Source: Ursus arctos (lineage: Eukaryota; Chordata; Mammalia; Carnivora; Ursidae). Taken from it: a stretch of DNA of 64,000 bases. The notes beneath the pieces were generated by a model that did no database searches, was not told the DNA's origin, and saw nothing but the letters and a program-made list of their open reading frames with translations. Position 1 is the first letter of the stretch; every line of letters starts with the position of its first letter. A program made the translations under genes and the position numbers. Shown piece by piece: positions 1 to 10,750 of this stretch. The stretch is from NCBI RefSeq assembly GCF_023065955.2, contig NW_026622997.1, positions 6,186,001-6,250,000 of the forward strand. Reading direction: 5' to 3'.

Positions 1-70
1 TAAAGACCAGTCAAGCAAGAGGTTTGATGTAGACAAATTAATGGAGTTGTAGCTGGAATTTTTAATGATT

Positions 71-400
71 ATGGCAGACTGAATTGTGGTCCCCCCAAAT
101 TCATATGTTGAAGTCTCAACCCCTAATGGTTTGTGGGTTTATTTGAAGATAAGGTCTTTGAAGACGTAATTAACTTAAAATGAATTCATCAGGATAGGCT
201 CTTATCCAAATCTGACTGGTGTCCTTATAAGAAGAGGAGATCAGGACACAGACACACACAGGGAGAAGGTGGCCATTTGCAAGCCAAGGAGAGAAGCCTG
301 AGAAGAAACCAGCCCTGCTGACACATTGATCTCAGAATTGTGAGGAAGTGAATTTCTGTTGTTTAAGCCTGTGGTACTTTGTAATGGCAGCCTAAGCACG
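71..400 (+). mobile_element. MaLR solo LTR, MLT1 type
   Basis: The start (gactgaattgtggtcccccc, then aattcatatgttgaag), the central phrase actggtgtccttataagaag and the end (tttctgttgtttaagcc, gtaatggcagcctaagca) follow the MLT1A/MLT1B-like LTR consensus in order. Diverged with small indels. No internal retroviral sequence follows, so it is a solitary LTR relic. Confidence 0.85.
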
Positions 401-2630
401 TCAGTGTACATATCAAATAATTGTCTTCCTGGGCACCGGCACTTAAGTTGCAGGAGAACATTTTGAGGACCCGGGAGAGCTGCTGTGGAAGTTATCACTG
501 CTCACACATCAATGGACTCATCTGCTACTCTCAGAAAACCCAGAGGGACTCCTGGGTTTTGCCCCGGAGACTATCCTCACGATGCGTGGGCCTAGATTGG
601 AAACTAAATTGCTGTTCAGCGGATGGCTTGCTGAGTCAAAGTCAGAGCAGACAGTGGAATTCTTTCTAAGTTGGCTTTTCATTACAAGACTGGAAAGGAA
701 CGGGCACGTAATGGGTGCTCAAGAAATATTTATTCAATGAGCAAGGGAAGCCTTTGAGAGCCTGATGAATTCCCTTCTCCAGGTAGGGAATCTTTCTACC
801 CAAAGAAGCTGTCTGTAGTTCTTTTTCTCCTCCTTTTTCGGAGTTATAACCCTCTTCCCCTCTTTCAAGTTCTAAAACTACTTTTTTCCGAAGTATCCTT
901 TCTGAGCTGCATTCCCCTTCTCTTTTCAGTAACAAAATCTGATTGACTGCATTCCAAAGGACAACGTACTTTTGCCTGCAGGAAGATTCCTGGCAGATAA
1001 TAACCATCCCGAAACTAGCAGACCAGTGCTACGTACAACAGGGCAAAGAAGAGATCTTTCTCAGAGCTCTGCTCCACCTTTCTTGCAAGGTCAAGTTTTT
1101 CTCTCAAAGGAACAAGCCGATGCTGGCTTCATGTTTAGTGTGCAGATAAAGTATCTTTTGACTTAGTTACACAGCACTTACCATCATTTACACATGAAAT
1201 GGGACAAATGATTTACAGTGACGAATTATAACAAGACAAAACGCATTTCAAGGATATCTTGGAGGTGGTAAGAAAAGCTGACTTTTCCTTCATCTTCTGG
1301 GAATAGGAATGGCATGTGGGTGGCACGAATCCAACAGTCCGCCTTGCATCTACGGAACACATCCTGACCATGCACACCTTTCCACCCTGGCCGGACACCA
1401 CCCCTCCCACATGGACTCTGTAATGCATTAGGCTATTTCTGCATCTAAATAAATGTTCATGAGAGAGACTGACTAGCTCTGACCAACTGTTAAGATATTT
1501 ATTTGTATATTTTGATGCTGCAGGTAATCTGATGACTAAAGCCATTAAAGCGACTTTAAAGTGTGTTCAGGAATGCCCTTTCTGATACTCTGCCATTCTG
1601 TTTTCGCATTCTCCCTGGGGAATCAGGGTGGTGAGCAACATTCTCTTTATAAATGGCCAAAAGAATTCTGAGCAAGTCAAGGCTGAACCAGTGGCTGGTG
1701 CACTGGACCAAAGTGCCCCCCGAAGTATGTGGCTATGACATTATTCTAAGCTGCCCCAAACAGTAAAGGAAGCCGGCTACAGCCTCTCCCTGTCAGATCC
1801 ATTTCATTTTCCAATGAAACCCACATGCCCAGGTCCTAACAGGAGCTGCCAATCACAGATGTCTTGGGAAGATGATGATTTTTTTTTTTTTTTCCATTTC
1901 TAAGCATGAGTCAGGGAATACAAAAGCACCAACAGCTGAGATACGATATGCAAAGCCCCGCGGTTCGGGGCTCCATGCCGAGCTGGAGCGGCCTGCTTTC
2001 TTCATGCGTCCTCAGCAGCACCCAGAGAGCCGCGGCAAGCTGCTGTCACCTCAGATGGGTGCTTCTGATGGAACACCAGTCTTTGAAACATGGCTTTCAC
2101 AGAACATTGAGGACCAGGAGGGAGAACAAGCTAGCAGGGAAAACTGCCAATGTATAAGGCCACGTTTGGTCCTGAGGTCAGCAGCCAAAAAAAAATTAAA
2201 AGTTTGACTTCTCACAAATCAAGAAAACTTTCAGTTGTTACCAGTTTCATCACTTTTTTGCAGTGTTTTGCCTTTGTTTTACATTTGATCAAAGATGACA
2301 GTCCCCCTCTGCCACCTGCACAAGTTGGTTTTGAGTCATTTTGCTTGCTCAGGGAATAGGATATAAAATACCTTTCGTGGTTGCTTATTGCATGCCTAAT
2401 TCCCAGGCGGCTGGCACTTAGGCAGAAGCAGAGTTCACAGTGAATACAGGACAGGGGTGTGCAGCGCTGAAGTGTGTTTCTTCAGCCTCATTCAAACCTT
2501 GCCCTCACCCGCTGAACCCCGTCACTTAAGAGCTGGGCCTCACCCAGCCTCTTCAGATGGAGGCAGCCAACCATAAAACCCAGTTTTATGATTCTGGGAA
2601 GTCATAAAACTCCTGCAGGAGTGCCACTCC
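401..2630. other. Intergenic stretch without a recognised gene
   Basis: Mostly unique-looking sequence. It contains a T run at 1879-1895 and a 12-base near-palindrome ATTTGATCAAAG at 2283-2294. Open frames up to 113 codons on both strands show no domain, splice pattern or codon bias and are not called. Confidence 0.6.
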
Positions 2631-2631
2631 C

Positions 2632-2670
<39 letters not shown>
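2632..2670. repeat. (AC)n microsatellite
   Basis: About 19 uninterrupted AC units, continuing as degenerate CA-rich sequence to about 2710. Potentially length-polymorphic. Confidence 0.95.
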
Positions 2671-2673
<3 letters not shown>

Positions 2674-2710
2674 TGCACACGGGCAAACACATGCACACCC
2701 ACACAGACAT

Positions 2711-5145
2711 CCATGAGCATCACACTGCCTCCCATCCACCCATTCGAATGGGCTCCTCCTCAATCCAAATTATGCCTATTCTTTGTCCTCCACTGGATTT
2801 GAAATTACTTCGATGTTTGAGCTGCTTTTCCTAGACTTCTGTGTGTCTCAATTTAGAGCCATCACAAAGAAGGCAAAGGCCCTGTGGGACTGACAGGCCA
2901 GGTTAGTTGCTACCAGCAGCCAGTTTAAAGAACAGGCTGAATTCAGGTGTGGACATTGAAAGAATCCACAAAACACAGTAAAAACTACAGCCCCCTCCCA
3001 TAAATGATGGTCATTGACTCCTTTCTCAGGAAGAAAAATAGCAGAAGAAAAGAAAAACTAAATACCCAAACTAAAATAACTTCTTAAAACATCTTTAGAA
3101 TCATTTTCACTTATTTTTCCTGTTGATGTAACTTACCAGAAGCTTTCTGGACCCATGGCCTCTTCACCACAGAAAAAAATTACTCCTAATTTGGTTCTTC
3201 TTATGGTCTGCTATAATTGATCTCAAAATACAGGACAAGGGAAATCCAAATAAAAAGGAGCCAGGGTTCAGAGAAAACAGCAAGGCAGTGGATATGCTTC
3301 CTACAGTGGCAGCCAAGATGTAATGCCCTAAATCCTTTCCTTGGTGTCTATGAAAAAAGAAGATCACAAACTATTAGCCCTTGGCAGAGATCCATGGTGA
3401 TAAAGGTAACAGAAAACATGAATCGATTAAACCTTGGAGTTAATTCTGTCCAACTTCCTATTTTAGCAGAGGAGAAAAATAAGATCTGGGGAATTGAACC
3501 AACTTGCTTAAAGTCACTAAGGCAGTTTGTGGCAAAGCTGGGGTTAGAATCTTGGTTTCCTAACTCCTCATCATGAACTCATGGAATCCCAGGGCCAGGA
3601 GGAACCGTCCGGTCCAACCAGCTGGTTGCCACCAGCTTTGTGCCTGAGCTTCGGAAATGAGATCGATCTCCCCTCTTTTCAGGGTGGTCTGTCCTGCCTT
3701 TGTGTATCTCTGAATGTAAAAACGTTTTTGCTCCATCCCAGTCCTACTTCTGCCTTTGGAGGCTACACACAGTCGTAGCTTGCTTTCCTAGGCCATGCCT
3801 TCAGAGTAGAACTCTTCAGTTTTTCACTCTTCTTGAGGCCCTTTTATAGCTGATCTCTGTGCTTTGGGCTTTGTTGTCCTTCTCTTAAATGCATTGCCCA
3901 AAACTGAATGCCAGGACTCCCAGAGTGGTTACGCTGGCCCAGAGAAGAGGGGAGCAGTTCAGCACTACAGAAGGAAATATCTTCCATAATGTAGCCGAAG
4001 ATCGACTGAGTAGACAGATGATGTCTACTTTCAACCATAAGCTGTAGGTTCTTTTTACACTTTATACTCCGGTGTACTGGGTGATGTTGCACCCATGGAG
4101 TACTAGTGAAGTTAATTCATGCAACCCAATTGAAGCTTTTAAAATGCGTTCCTATCTTATTCAGCCTTTCTTTCTCACCTGTGCTATAAAGTCCTTGGAG
4201 ACCTTCATCTGTGCCGTCCTCCCAAATGTGTTTATCCTGGGTTAGGAGAGAGTTGAGTCCCATGACTCAGCATGAGAAGCATCTCTCCAAGTTACTGCTG
4301 GTCATCACCTAGACCAGTCTTTGCTGAGCGTAGTCATTGAACCTGTTAAGGAACTGCCGTCATACTGACCTCTAGTCACATGCCTTTGTGTGTACACAAG
4401 GATATTATCAGGAGAGACTGTGCCAAATGCCTTGAGAATACCCCACAGTGGCAGCATTTTCTTGACCGACCAGTCTATTGGCCCTGTCAAAAGAAACAAT
4501 GAATTTGCTTTAAGGTGACTTATGCTTGTGAACTTAGACTTGAGCTTTGCCACTACTGCCCTGCTACTCCAGCAAATACTGATGAGTATGCCCATGCCCT
4601 GGATGCCCATGCCCTGGTTGTCAACGGTGCTACATAAAAGTGGTGGGAGAATTCTCTAAAAGAGCATTTCACCAATTTAAAGGAGGAGGTTATCCAAGAT
4701 GGTGTGTGTGTCCTTGAGCCTTGTTACCCTTATATGTCTGAAACCTCAGTTCCTATTTTGACTTCGTTGACGTTGCAACCCCCAAGCCATTTCAGGTACA
4801 GTATACACATTGTGGGAGGGAAGGGGCTGGCCACACAGAAGACTCCTCCCCAAGAATTAGCAATAGACACTGCAAGGGTGACACCCATACCCCATCCAGT
4901 GGGTCTACAGAGCCACAGAAGACCAGCCTGGGCCAGAGCCACCATCCCTCCCCTGAGGTTTAGGAACTGAGGGGCTCCCTTCCATCCCAGTTGGGGGTTC
5001 CCAGCTATAACAATACTCCCTCTGACCTTCACCCAGATAATCACAAGAGTAGCTGTCTCTGCTTTCTCACCCCATCCAGATGAAACTGACATTTACTTTT
5101 CTTTTTCAATGAGTTAAGCAAACAGCTATTCCTGTATGCTTGTAC
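2711..5145. other. Intergenic stretch with weak ancient-repeat traces
   Basis: No gene seen. The part at 3450-3560 (cagaggagaaaaataagat, gaattgaaccaacttgctta) looks like a decayed reverse MIR-type SINE. A perfect 15-base tandem duplication lies at 4588-4617. The remainder gives no recognisable signal. Confidence 0.5.
4588..4617. repeat. Perfect 15-base tandem duplication
   Basis: The unit atgcccatgccctgg occurs twice head-to-tail with no mismatch, which suggests a recent local slippage or duplication event. Confidence 0.9.
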
Positions 5146-5147
5146 GC

Positions 5148-5553
5148 ATAAATTTATTTTTCTTAAGTTTTTACTTAAACTCCAGTTAGTTAAAATACAA
5201 TGCAGTAGTAGTGTCTGATATACAATCTAGTGATTCAGTACTTCCATACAACACCCAGTGCTCATCGCAGCCAGTGTACTCCTTAATCCCCATCACCTAT
5301 TTTCACCTACCCCCCCACCTCCCCTCTGGTAGCCATCCCCTTGTTCTTTATATGAAGAGTCTGTTTCTTGGTTTACCTCTCTTTTTTTTTTCCTTTGTTC
5401 ATTTGTTTTTTCTTAAATTCCACGTATGAGTGAAATCATATGGTATTTGTCTTTCTCTGACTGACATATTTCACTTAGCATAATAGTCTCTAGTTCCAGC
5501 CATGTCATTGCAAATGGCAAGATTTCATTCTTTTTATGACCAAATACTATTCC

Positions 5554-5606
<53 letters not shown>

Positions 5607-6745
5607 GGACACCGGGCTCTTTCCATAATCTGGCTATTGCAGATAATGCTGTTATAAACAGCAGGGTATATTTATCCCTTTGAATGAGTGTTTTTGTATT
5701 CTTTGGGTAAATACCAACTAGTACAATTGCTGGGTTGTAGGGTAGTTCTATTTTTAACTTTTTGAGGAACCTCCATACTGTTCTCCACAGTGGCTGCATC
5801 AGTTTGCATTCCTATCAGTTTGTACAAGGATTCCGCTTTCCCCACATCCTCACTAATACCTGTTGTTTCTTGTGTTGTTGAATTTAGCCATTCTGACAGG
5901 TGTGAGATGATATCTCATTGTAGTTTTGATTTGCATTTCCCTGATAATGAATGATGTTGAGCATCTTTTCATGTGTCTGTTGGCCATGTGGACGTCTTCT
6001 TTGGAGAAATGCCTATTCATGTCTTCTGCCCATTTTTAATTAGATTATTTGTTTTTTAGGGGGCATTGAGTTGTATAAGTTCTTTATATATTTCGGATAC
6101 TAACACTTTATCAGATATGTCATTGCAAATATCTTCTCCTAATCCATAGGTTGCCTTTTAGTTTTGTTGATGTTTCCTTCGCCGGGCAGAAGCTTTTTAT
6201 TTTGATGAAGTCCCAATAGTTCATTTTTGCTTTTGTTTCCCTTGCCTCAGGAGACATATCTAGAAAGAAGTTGCTATGGTTGATGTCAAAGAGGTTACTG
6301 CCTGTGTTCTCCTCTAGGATTTTTGTGGTTTCAGGTCTCACATTTCGGTCTTTAACCCATTTTGAATTTACTTTTGTGTTTAGTGTAAGAAAGTGGTCCA
6401 GTTTCATTCTTTTGCATGTTGCTGTCCAGTTTTCCCAATATCATTTGTTGAACAGACTTTTTTCCATTGGATATTCTTTCCTGCTTTGTCTAGGTTAGTT
6501 GACCATATAGTTGTGGGTTCATTTCTGAGTTTTCTATTCTGTTCCATTGATTTATGTATCCTCTTTTGTGCCATTACCATACTGATTTGATTACAACAGC
6601 TTTGTAATATAATTTGAAGACTGGAATTGTGATACCTCCAGTTTTGTTTTCTTTTTTAAGAATGCTTTGGCTACTCAAATTCTTTTGTAGTTCCACACAA
6701 ATTTTAGGATTGTGAAACTAATATTTCTGATTAAGGTTTATTGGT
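5148..6745 (-). mobile_element. 5'-truncated L1 retrotransposon, 3' end and ORF2 tail
   Basis: The reverse strand encodes decayed L1 ORF2 C-terminal sequence ([17 protein letters not shown] near 5760, MLSEICQSEKDKYHM near 5460) followed by 3' UTR sequence ending near 5148. Frameshifts break the ORF2 relic. A (TG)n array sits inside it at 5556-5602, and a polypurine tract abuts its far end at 6751. An inactive copy. Confidence 0.88.
5556..5602. repeat. (GT)n microsatellite inside the L1 copy
   Basis: About 23 GT units. They lie where the carnivore L1 normally has a short gtgtgt run, so the array expanded from the element's own sequence. Confidence 0.95.
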
Positions 6746-6750
6746 GATAG

Positions 6751-6963
6751 AAGGAAAGGAAAGGAAAGGAAAGGAAAGGAAAGGAAAGGAAAGGAAAGGA
6801 AAGGAGGAAAGGGAAATGGGAAAAGGGGAAGGGAATGGGGAAAGGGGAAAGGGGAAGGGAAGGAAAGGGTTGGGAAGAGAAGGGAAGGAGGAAGGAAGGA
6901 AAAAAAAAGAAAGAAAGAAAAAGGAAAAGAAAAAAGAAGAAAAGAAAAAGAAAAGAAAAAAGG
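6751..6963. repeat. (AAGGA)n polypurine tract, 213 bases
   Basis: It starts with about eleven copies of the pentamer ggaaa, then decays through ggaaagg-, gaagg- and aaag-type units. Purines almost fill the + strand throughout. Such tracts can form intramolecular triplexes. The long Lys/Glu/Gly-rich and Phe/Ser-rich open frames here are artefacts of the repeat. Confidence 0.95.
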
Positions 6964-8220
6964 GGGAGTTGTCCTGAAAGCTCTGGAAACCACTGAGTCT
7001 CCAGGCTCAGCTTCCCCCAGAATTCAGCTGGATGTGCTTCCAATGAGCAGGCCCGCTCTTTCTTTCATGGGCTTATGGGAGGACAGAAGAAGACAGGGAG
7101 TAGTCCAGTGCTGCTGCCCATGTATGGTCCAGCAAGAGGCTGGGCATGCCACTCCTGCAGGGAGAGGTCCTCAGACCTTCCCCCGCCTCAGACTTCCTTA
7201 CCTGCTCCTCTGAACTAAGCTTCAGTTGTTGCCTGCCTCTGGTTTAGCTCACAGGTCTCTGTAGGCCTATTTCTACCTCTCACCCCATCTCCACTGACCC
7301 TAGCAGGAAGGATTTGCTCTCAGGGCTGTCTGGAGGGATTTTATTACTTTATGTTGTTAACGGACCCCTCACAGCAACAGCATAAAACATTCCAATCAAG
7401 CAAAAGATAAACATTTATGGAGCCTATGGTCCTTCCTTAGATCAACTGATGTGCCACTTGTCAATGTGAATTTCAGAGAAAAATACTTCTCTCCCTAAAT
7501 AGAGATGTAATAACCTCTGTGTTTGCAAAGCCACAAATCTTCCTGATCAAAATTCCATTTAAAATCATTACAAATAGGTCAGTAATCTCTGCCTTCAACA
7601 AAGAGGGGCTCCATTCCATTTTTTTTCAGCAGCTTATTGTGTAAGTATTATTTTTGCCATCATTCTTCAATGGGTGGGATCTCCAGTGGGCAGAGACAGT
7701 GAAAAATGAGCCTCAAGGTGTTACCACTCTTAAGAAGAGTAGTTTAACAAGTAGTCCCTTAACAAGTACTCAGGAGGACTGAAGTCATTTTCAGAGGCAG
7801 CTAGTAGTGAAGGTTCCTCTGTAGAGAATTATTCAAAAAAACACTGGCATATTTCATAACTACATGACTCTCATGCACTCAAGGAGACAAAATACAATGC
7901 CAATGTGTTGAATCCAGTTGAATCCAATTCTGTCAATTTTCTCTCTATTCCGGCAAATTACATTTGATGTTGGGCTGCAAATAACACAATACATGTGGTG
8001 GACTTTGCAAAGCAAGAGAACATACAGTACTTAATCCGACCATAAGGTAAGCATGGAAGTTGACTCTTCCTAACTGTTTAAAGAACCAGCTCCAGGAATG
8101 TGAGGGATTTAGTCAAGACTTCCAGGTTAATCAGCAGAAAGGTCAGCACTAGAATTCAGGTTTCTTTAGCCCAAGACATAGACTTTTCAGGAGAGAGATA
8201 ATAAAGGAAGATGAAAGAAC
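6964..8220. other. Intergenic stretch, mostly unique sequence
   Basis: No gene or clear repeat. The section 7370-7625 is even in composition with no simple repeat or transposon look, so it is a possible conserved non-coding element. Comparison with other genomes is needed to tell. Confidence 0.4.
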
Positions 8221-8221
8221 T

Positions 8222-8395
8222 ATGGAGTTGGATCTATGAAGCTCTCCTTCCTACCAATTATGTGGCCTTGGGCTATCGTCCAAGCAGTCTGAGTGCTAGT
8301 CTTCTTGTCTATAATAGAAAAGTGCTGCAGACTCTCAGGATGGTGGTGAGAACTGGAAATGATGCACGTAGTGTGCTTGGCAGGGATTAGCTGTT
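8222..8395 (+). mobile_element. MIR SINE relic
   Basis: Order of MIR landmarks: tatgtggccttgggc near 8260, a decayed cttgtctataatag core, then atggtggtgagaactgg and the tgcttggca end. Strongly diverged. Confidence 0.6.
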
Positions 8396-8574
8396 ACCGT
8401 AACACCACCGTGCTTCCACTTAACCTTGGTCTTCCTCACTGTGCAAATGTTTTCCAAAGCACATCCCACAAAACCCATGTGCCAGAAAATGTTCTCGCAA
8501 AGAGGGTCTCATCGGTTAAGTATGTTTGGGGACCTTGTCCACTTTATCTCCCTGTTTGAAATTAACATTTTAAG

Positions 8575-8725
8575 AGCTCCACCGGGGTTTAATCTCCGTG
8601 AGGGCAGGAAACATACCTGTCTTGCTTTGCACTATCTTCCCAGGACCTAATATAAATCCTGATACATGGTAAGCACTCGATAAAAGTGGTTAATGAGTGA
8701 AGAAGTGAATGAATGGCAGCATAAG
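8575..8725 (+). mobile_element. L2 LINE 3' end relic
   Basis: The series tccgtgagggcaggaaac, cctgtcttgctttgcactat, ggtaagcactcgataaaag and gaagtgaatgaatg follows the L2 3' end, including the terminal gaatg repeats. Confidence 0.75.
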
Positions 8726-9494
8726 AAGTCCTGCTTCAGGAAAAAAGAAAAACAAAAAACCCCATATAACTTTATGGAACCCAGCCTTTCCAAAGCTTGT
8801 ATCAGGGTCCATTTTTCTTGGAATACCTGTAAACTGCTTCCTGAGGATGCTATTCTAGAGGAGTTAGTGCATTCTCAGTCCCTCTCTGGCTATGATTAGT
8901 CTGCTGCCCGAGAGATGAGGTTAGATAGAACCCAGCACGTTCTCCATCCTAACCATTGTGAATTTTATAGAAAGCCCAGACTGGCTTTTCCCATACCTAA
9001 AGGTATAGCTGACTGCCTTCCTCCATCCACCAATTAACTGAGAAAACGCAAATACTAATTTCACTGTTAGTCTATGAGAAAAAATAATTAAGAAAGTCAG
9101 CACGATGCAAATCTGCAATGTATTCCAAGAAGACATAAGAACTTTTTCTTAGAGGTACTAATAAATGAACCAAGTCCCAACTCGCACCATTAGAATGATG
9201 TCAAGTCTTAATATTTAAATTTCTCCCTAGGAGGGGGCGGAAAAAAGGATGTCATTTCTACAATCACAAAGGCGTTCCAAATGAGGTCGTTTTATTTGCA
9301 CAGAAGTCTTTGTAAACGTGACCCTTGCCAAGGGAAAGCTCTCAGCAGTCATAGGGGCAGGGTGTTGGTCCCCAGGATTCACAGCCTTGACTCCCCCTCA
9401 CGGATACCATACAGCATGACTGAACAACACATGCAAGCTCGAAGCTGCTAGCTGAGGGGGAAAGAGTTTCTTTCTCTTATAGGTCCCTAACCAT
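8726..9494. other. Intergenic stretch, nothing recognised
   Basis: Unique-looking AT-moderate sequence. A 71-codon reverse frame at 8921-9136 has no recognisable content. No gene, RNA or transposon signal seen. Confidence 0.5.
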
Positions 9495-10086
9495 CTTAGT
9501 CAGCTCAGGGTGCCTCAACAAAACACCACAAACTGGGTGGCTTAAAAACAGACTTATTTCTCCCAGTTCTGGAGGTTGGAAGTTCCAGTGAAGGTGCTGG
9601 CCGATTCAGCTTCTCATGAGAGCTCTCTTCCTGGCCTGCTGAGGCCCACCCTCTTGTTTTGTCCCCCATGGTAGAAAGAGCTCTGGTCATTCTTTCTCTC
9701 TCTCTCTCTCTCTCTTTTTTAAGACTTTATTTATTTATTTATTTGAGACACAGAGAGGGAGAGAACACAAGCCAGGGGAAGGGACAGAGGGAGAGAGAGA
9801 GGCGGACTTCCAGCTGAGCAGGAAGCCAACACGGAGCTTGATCCCAGGACCCCGGGATCGTGACCCGAGCCAAAGGCAGATGCTTAACTGACTGAGCCAG
9901 CCAGGTGCCCCCATTCTTCCTCTTCCGTAAGGGAGCCCATCCTATTGGATTAGGGTCCCACCCTCATGAAACTCATCTTACTTTCATCAACCCCTTACAG
10001 GCCTTACCTCTAAATACAGTCACAGTGGAGTTAGGGCTTCAGCATATGAATTTGGAGGAGACATAAACATTCAGTCCAGAACACTA
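9495..10086 (-). mobile_element. MaLR LTR, MLT1 type, split by a SINE
   Basis: Reverse-strand MLT1 LTR: it starts with cttagtcagctcagggtgcc and the phrase cacaaactgggtggctt, and resumes after the SINE with cctattggattagggtccca and the end near agcatatgaatttggagg. The SINE at 9701-9911 separates the two halves. Confidence 0.85.
9701..9911 (-). mobile_element. CAN-SINE (SINEC) inserted in the MLT1 LTR
   Basis: Reverse orientation: a TC/T-rich tail at 9701-9720, aagactttatttatttattt, the body, and the tRNA-related head ending at ggtgcccc. Flanked by imperfect target-site duplications (cattctttctctc at 9688-9700 and cattcttcctctt at 9912-9924), so it landed in the LTR after that had inserted. 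Confidence 0.92.
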
Positions 10087-10321
10087 ACTTTGTGCTGAGC
10101 AGAGCCACCATGCCAATTGTCTTGCGGTTGCGAGAAAGTCTGAAGTTGAATGGACTTGACATAGACTAGCTTTACGTAGTGTGCAGCTGAGCCCAGCAGT
10201 AAGGAGTCGGGCGGACATCTCACATCACTAGCCCACACCTGACACACCTGGTCCCTAGGGCTGCATGAAACTTGAGAGAAAAAAAAAACCACAGGAATAA
10301 AAAATGCACCCCAGACAATCT

Positions 10322-10750
10322 CAGTGTCTATCAACAAACAAAATGTGGTCTAAAAATACAATGGAATATTACTCAGCCTTTAAAAGGAAGGAAATTCTGA
10401 CACAAGTTACAAATGAATGAACCTTGAGGACAATATGCTCAGTGAACAAAGCCGGTCATAAAAGACAAATACTGTATGATTCCACTTACATGAGGAACCT
10501 AGAGTAATACAATTCATAGAGATGGAGAGTAGAATAGTGGTTACCAGGGGCTTGAGGAAGGGGTGAGTGGGGAAGTATTGTTTAATTGGCACAAAGTTTC
10601 AGCTTTGCAAGAGAAAGTTCTAGACATAGATGGTGGTGATGGTTGCACAACAGTGTGAATATACTGAGCACTACTGAACTGTACACTTGAAAATGATGAA
10701 AATGATAAATTTTATGTTATGTGTATTTTATATTACTTTTTGAAAATAGC
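10322..10750 (+). mobile_element. L1 3' end relic (older L1M type)
   Basis: Contains aatggaatattactcagcct, gtatgattccacttacatga, ggttaccaggggcttgagga and gaactgtacacttgaaaatg, the standard order of an L1 ORF2 tail and 3' UTR. Diverged, no intact frame. Confidence 0.8.

Noticed and set aside
5413..5799. 128-codon reverse frame with a His-Thr repeat
   Set aside because: A decayed L1 ORF2 tail with an expanded GT microsatellite, not a separate gene.
6718..7043. Phe/Pro/Ser-rich and Lys/Glu/Gly-rich frames of 78-101 codons
   Set aside because: Produced by the (GGAAA)n polypurine tract.
9720..9911. tRNA gene
   Set aside because: The tRNA-like head of this and the other CAN-SINEs is a retroposon relic, with no intact cloverleaf and with a SINE tail.
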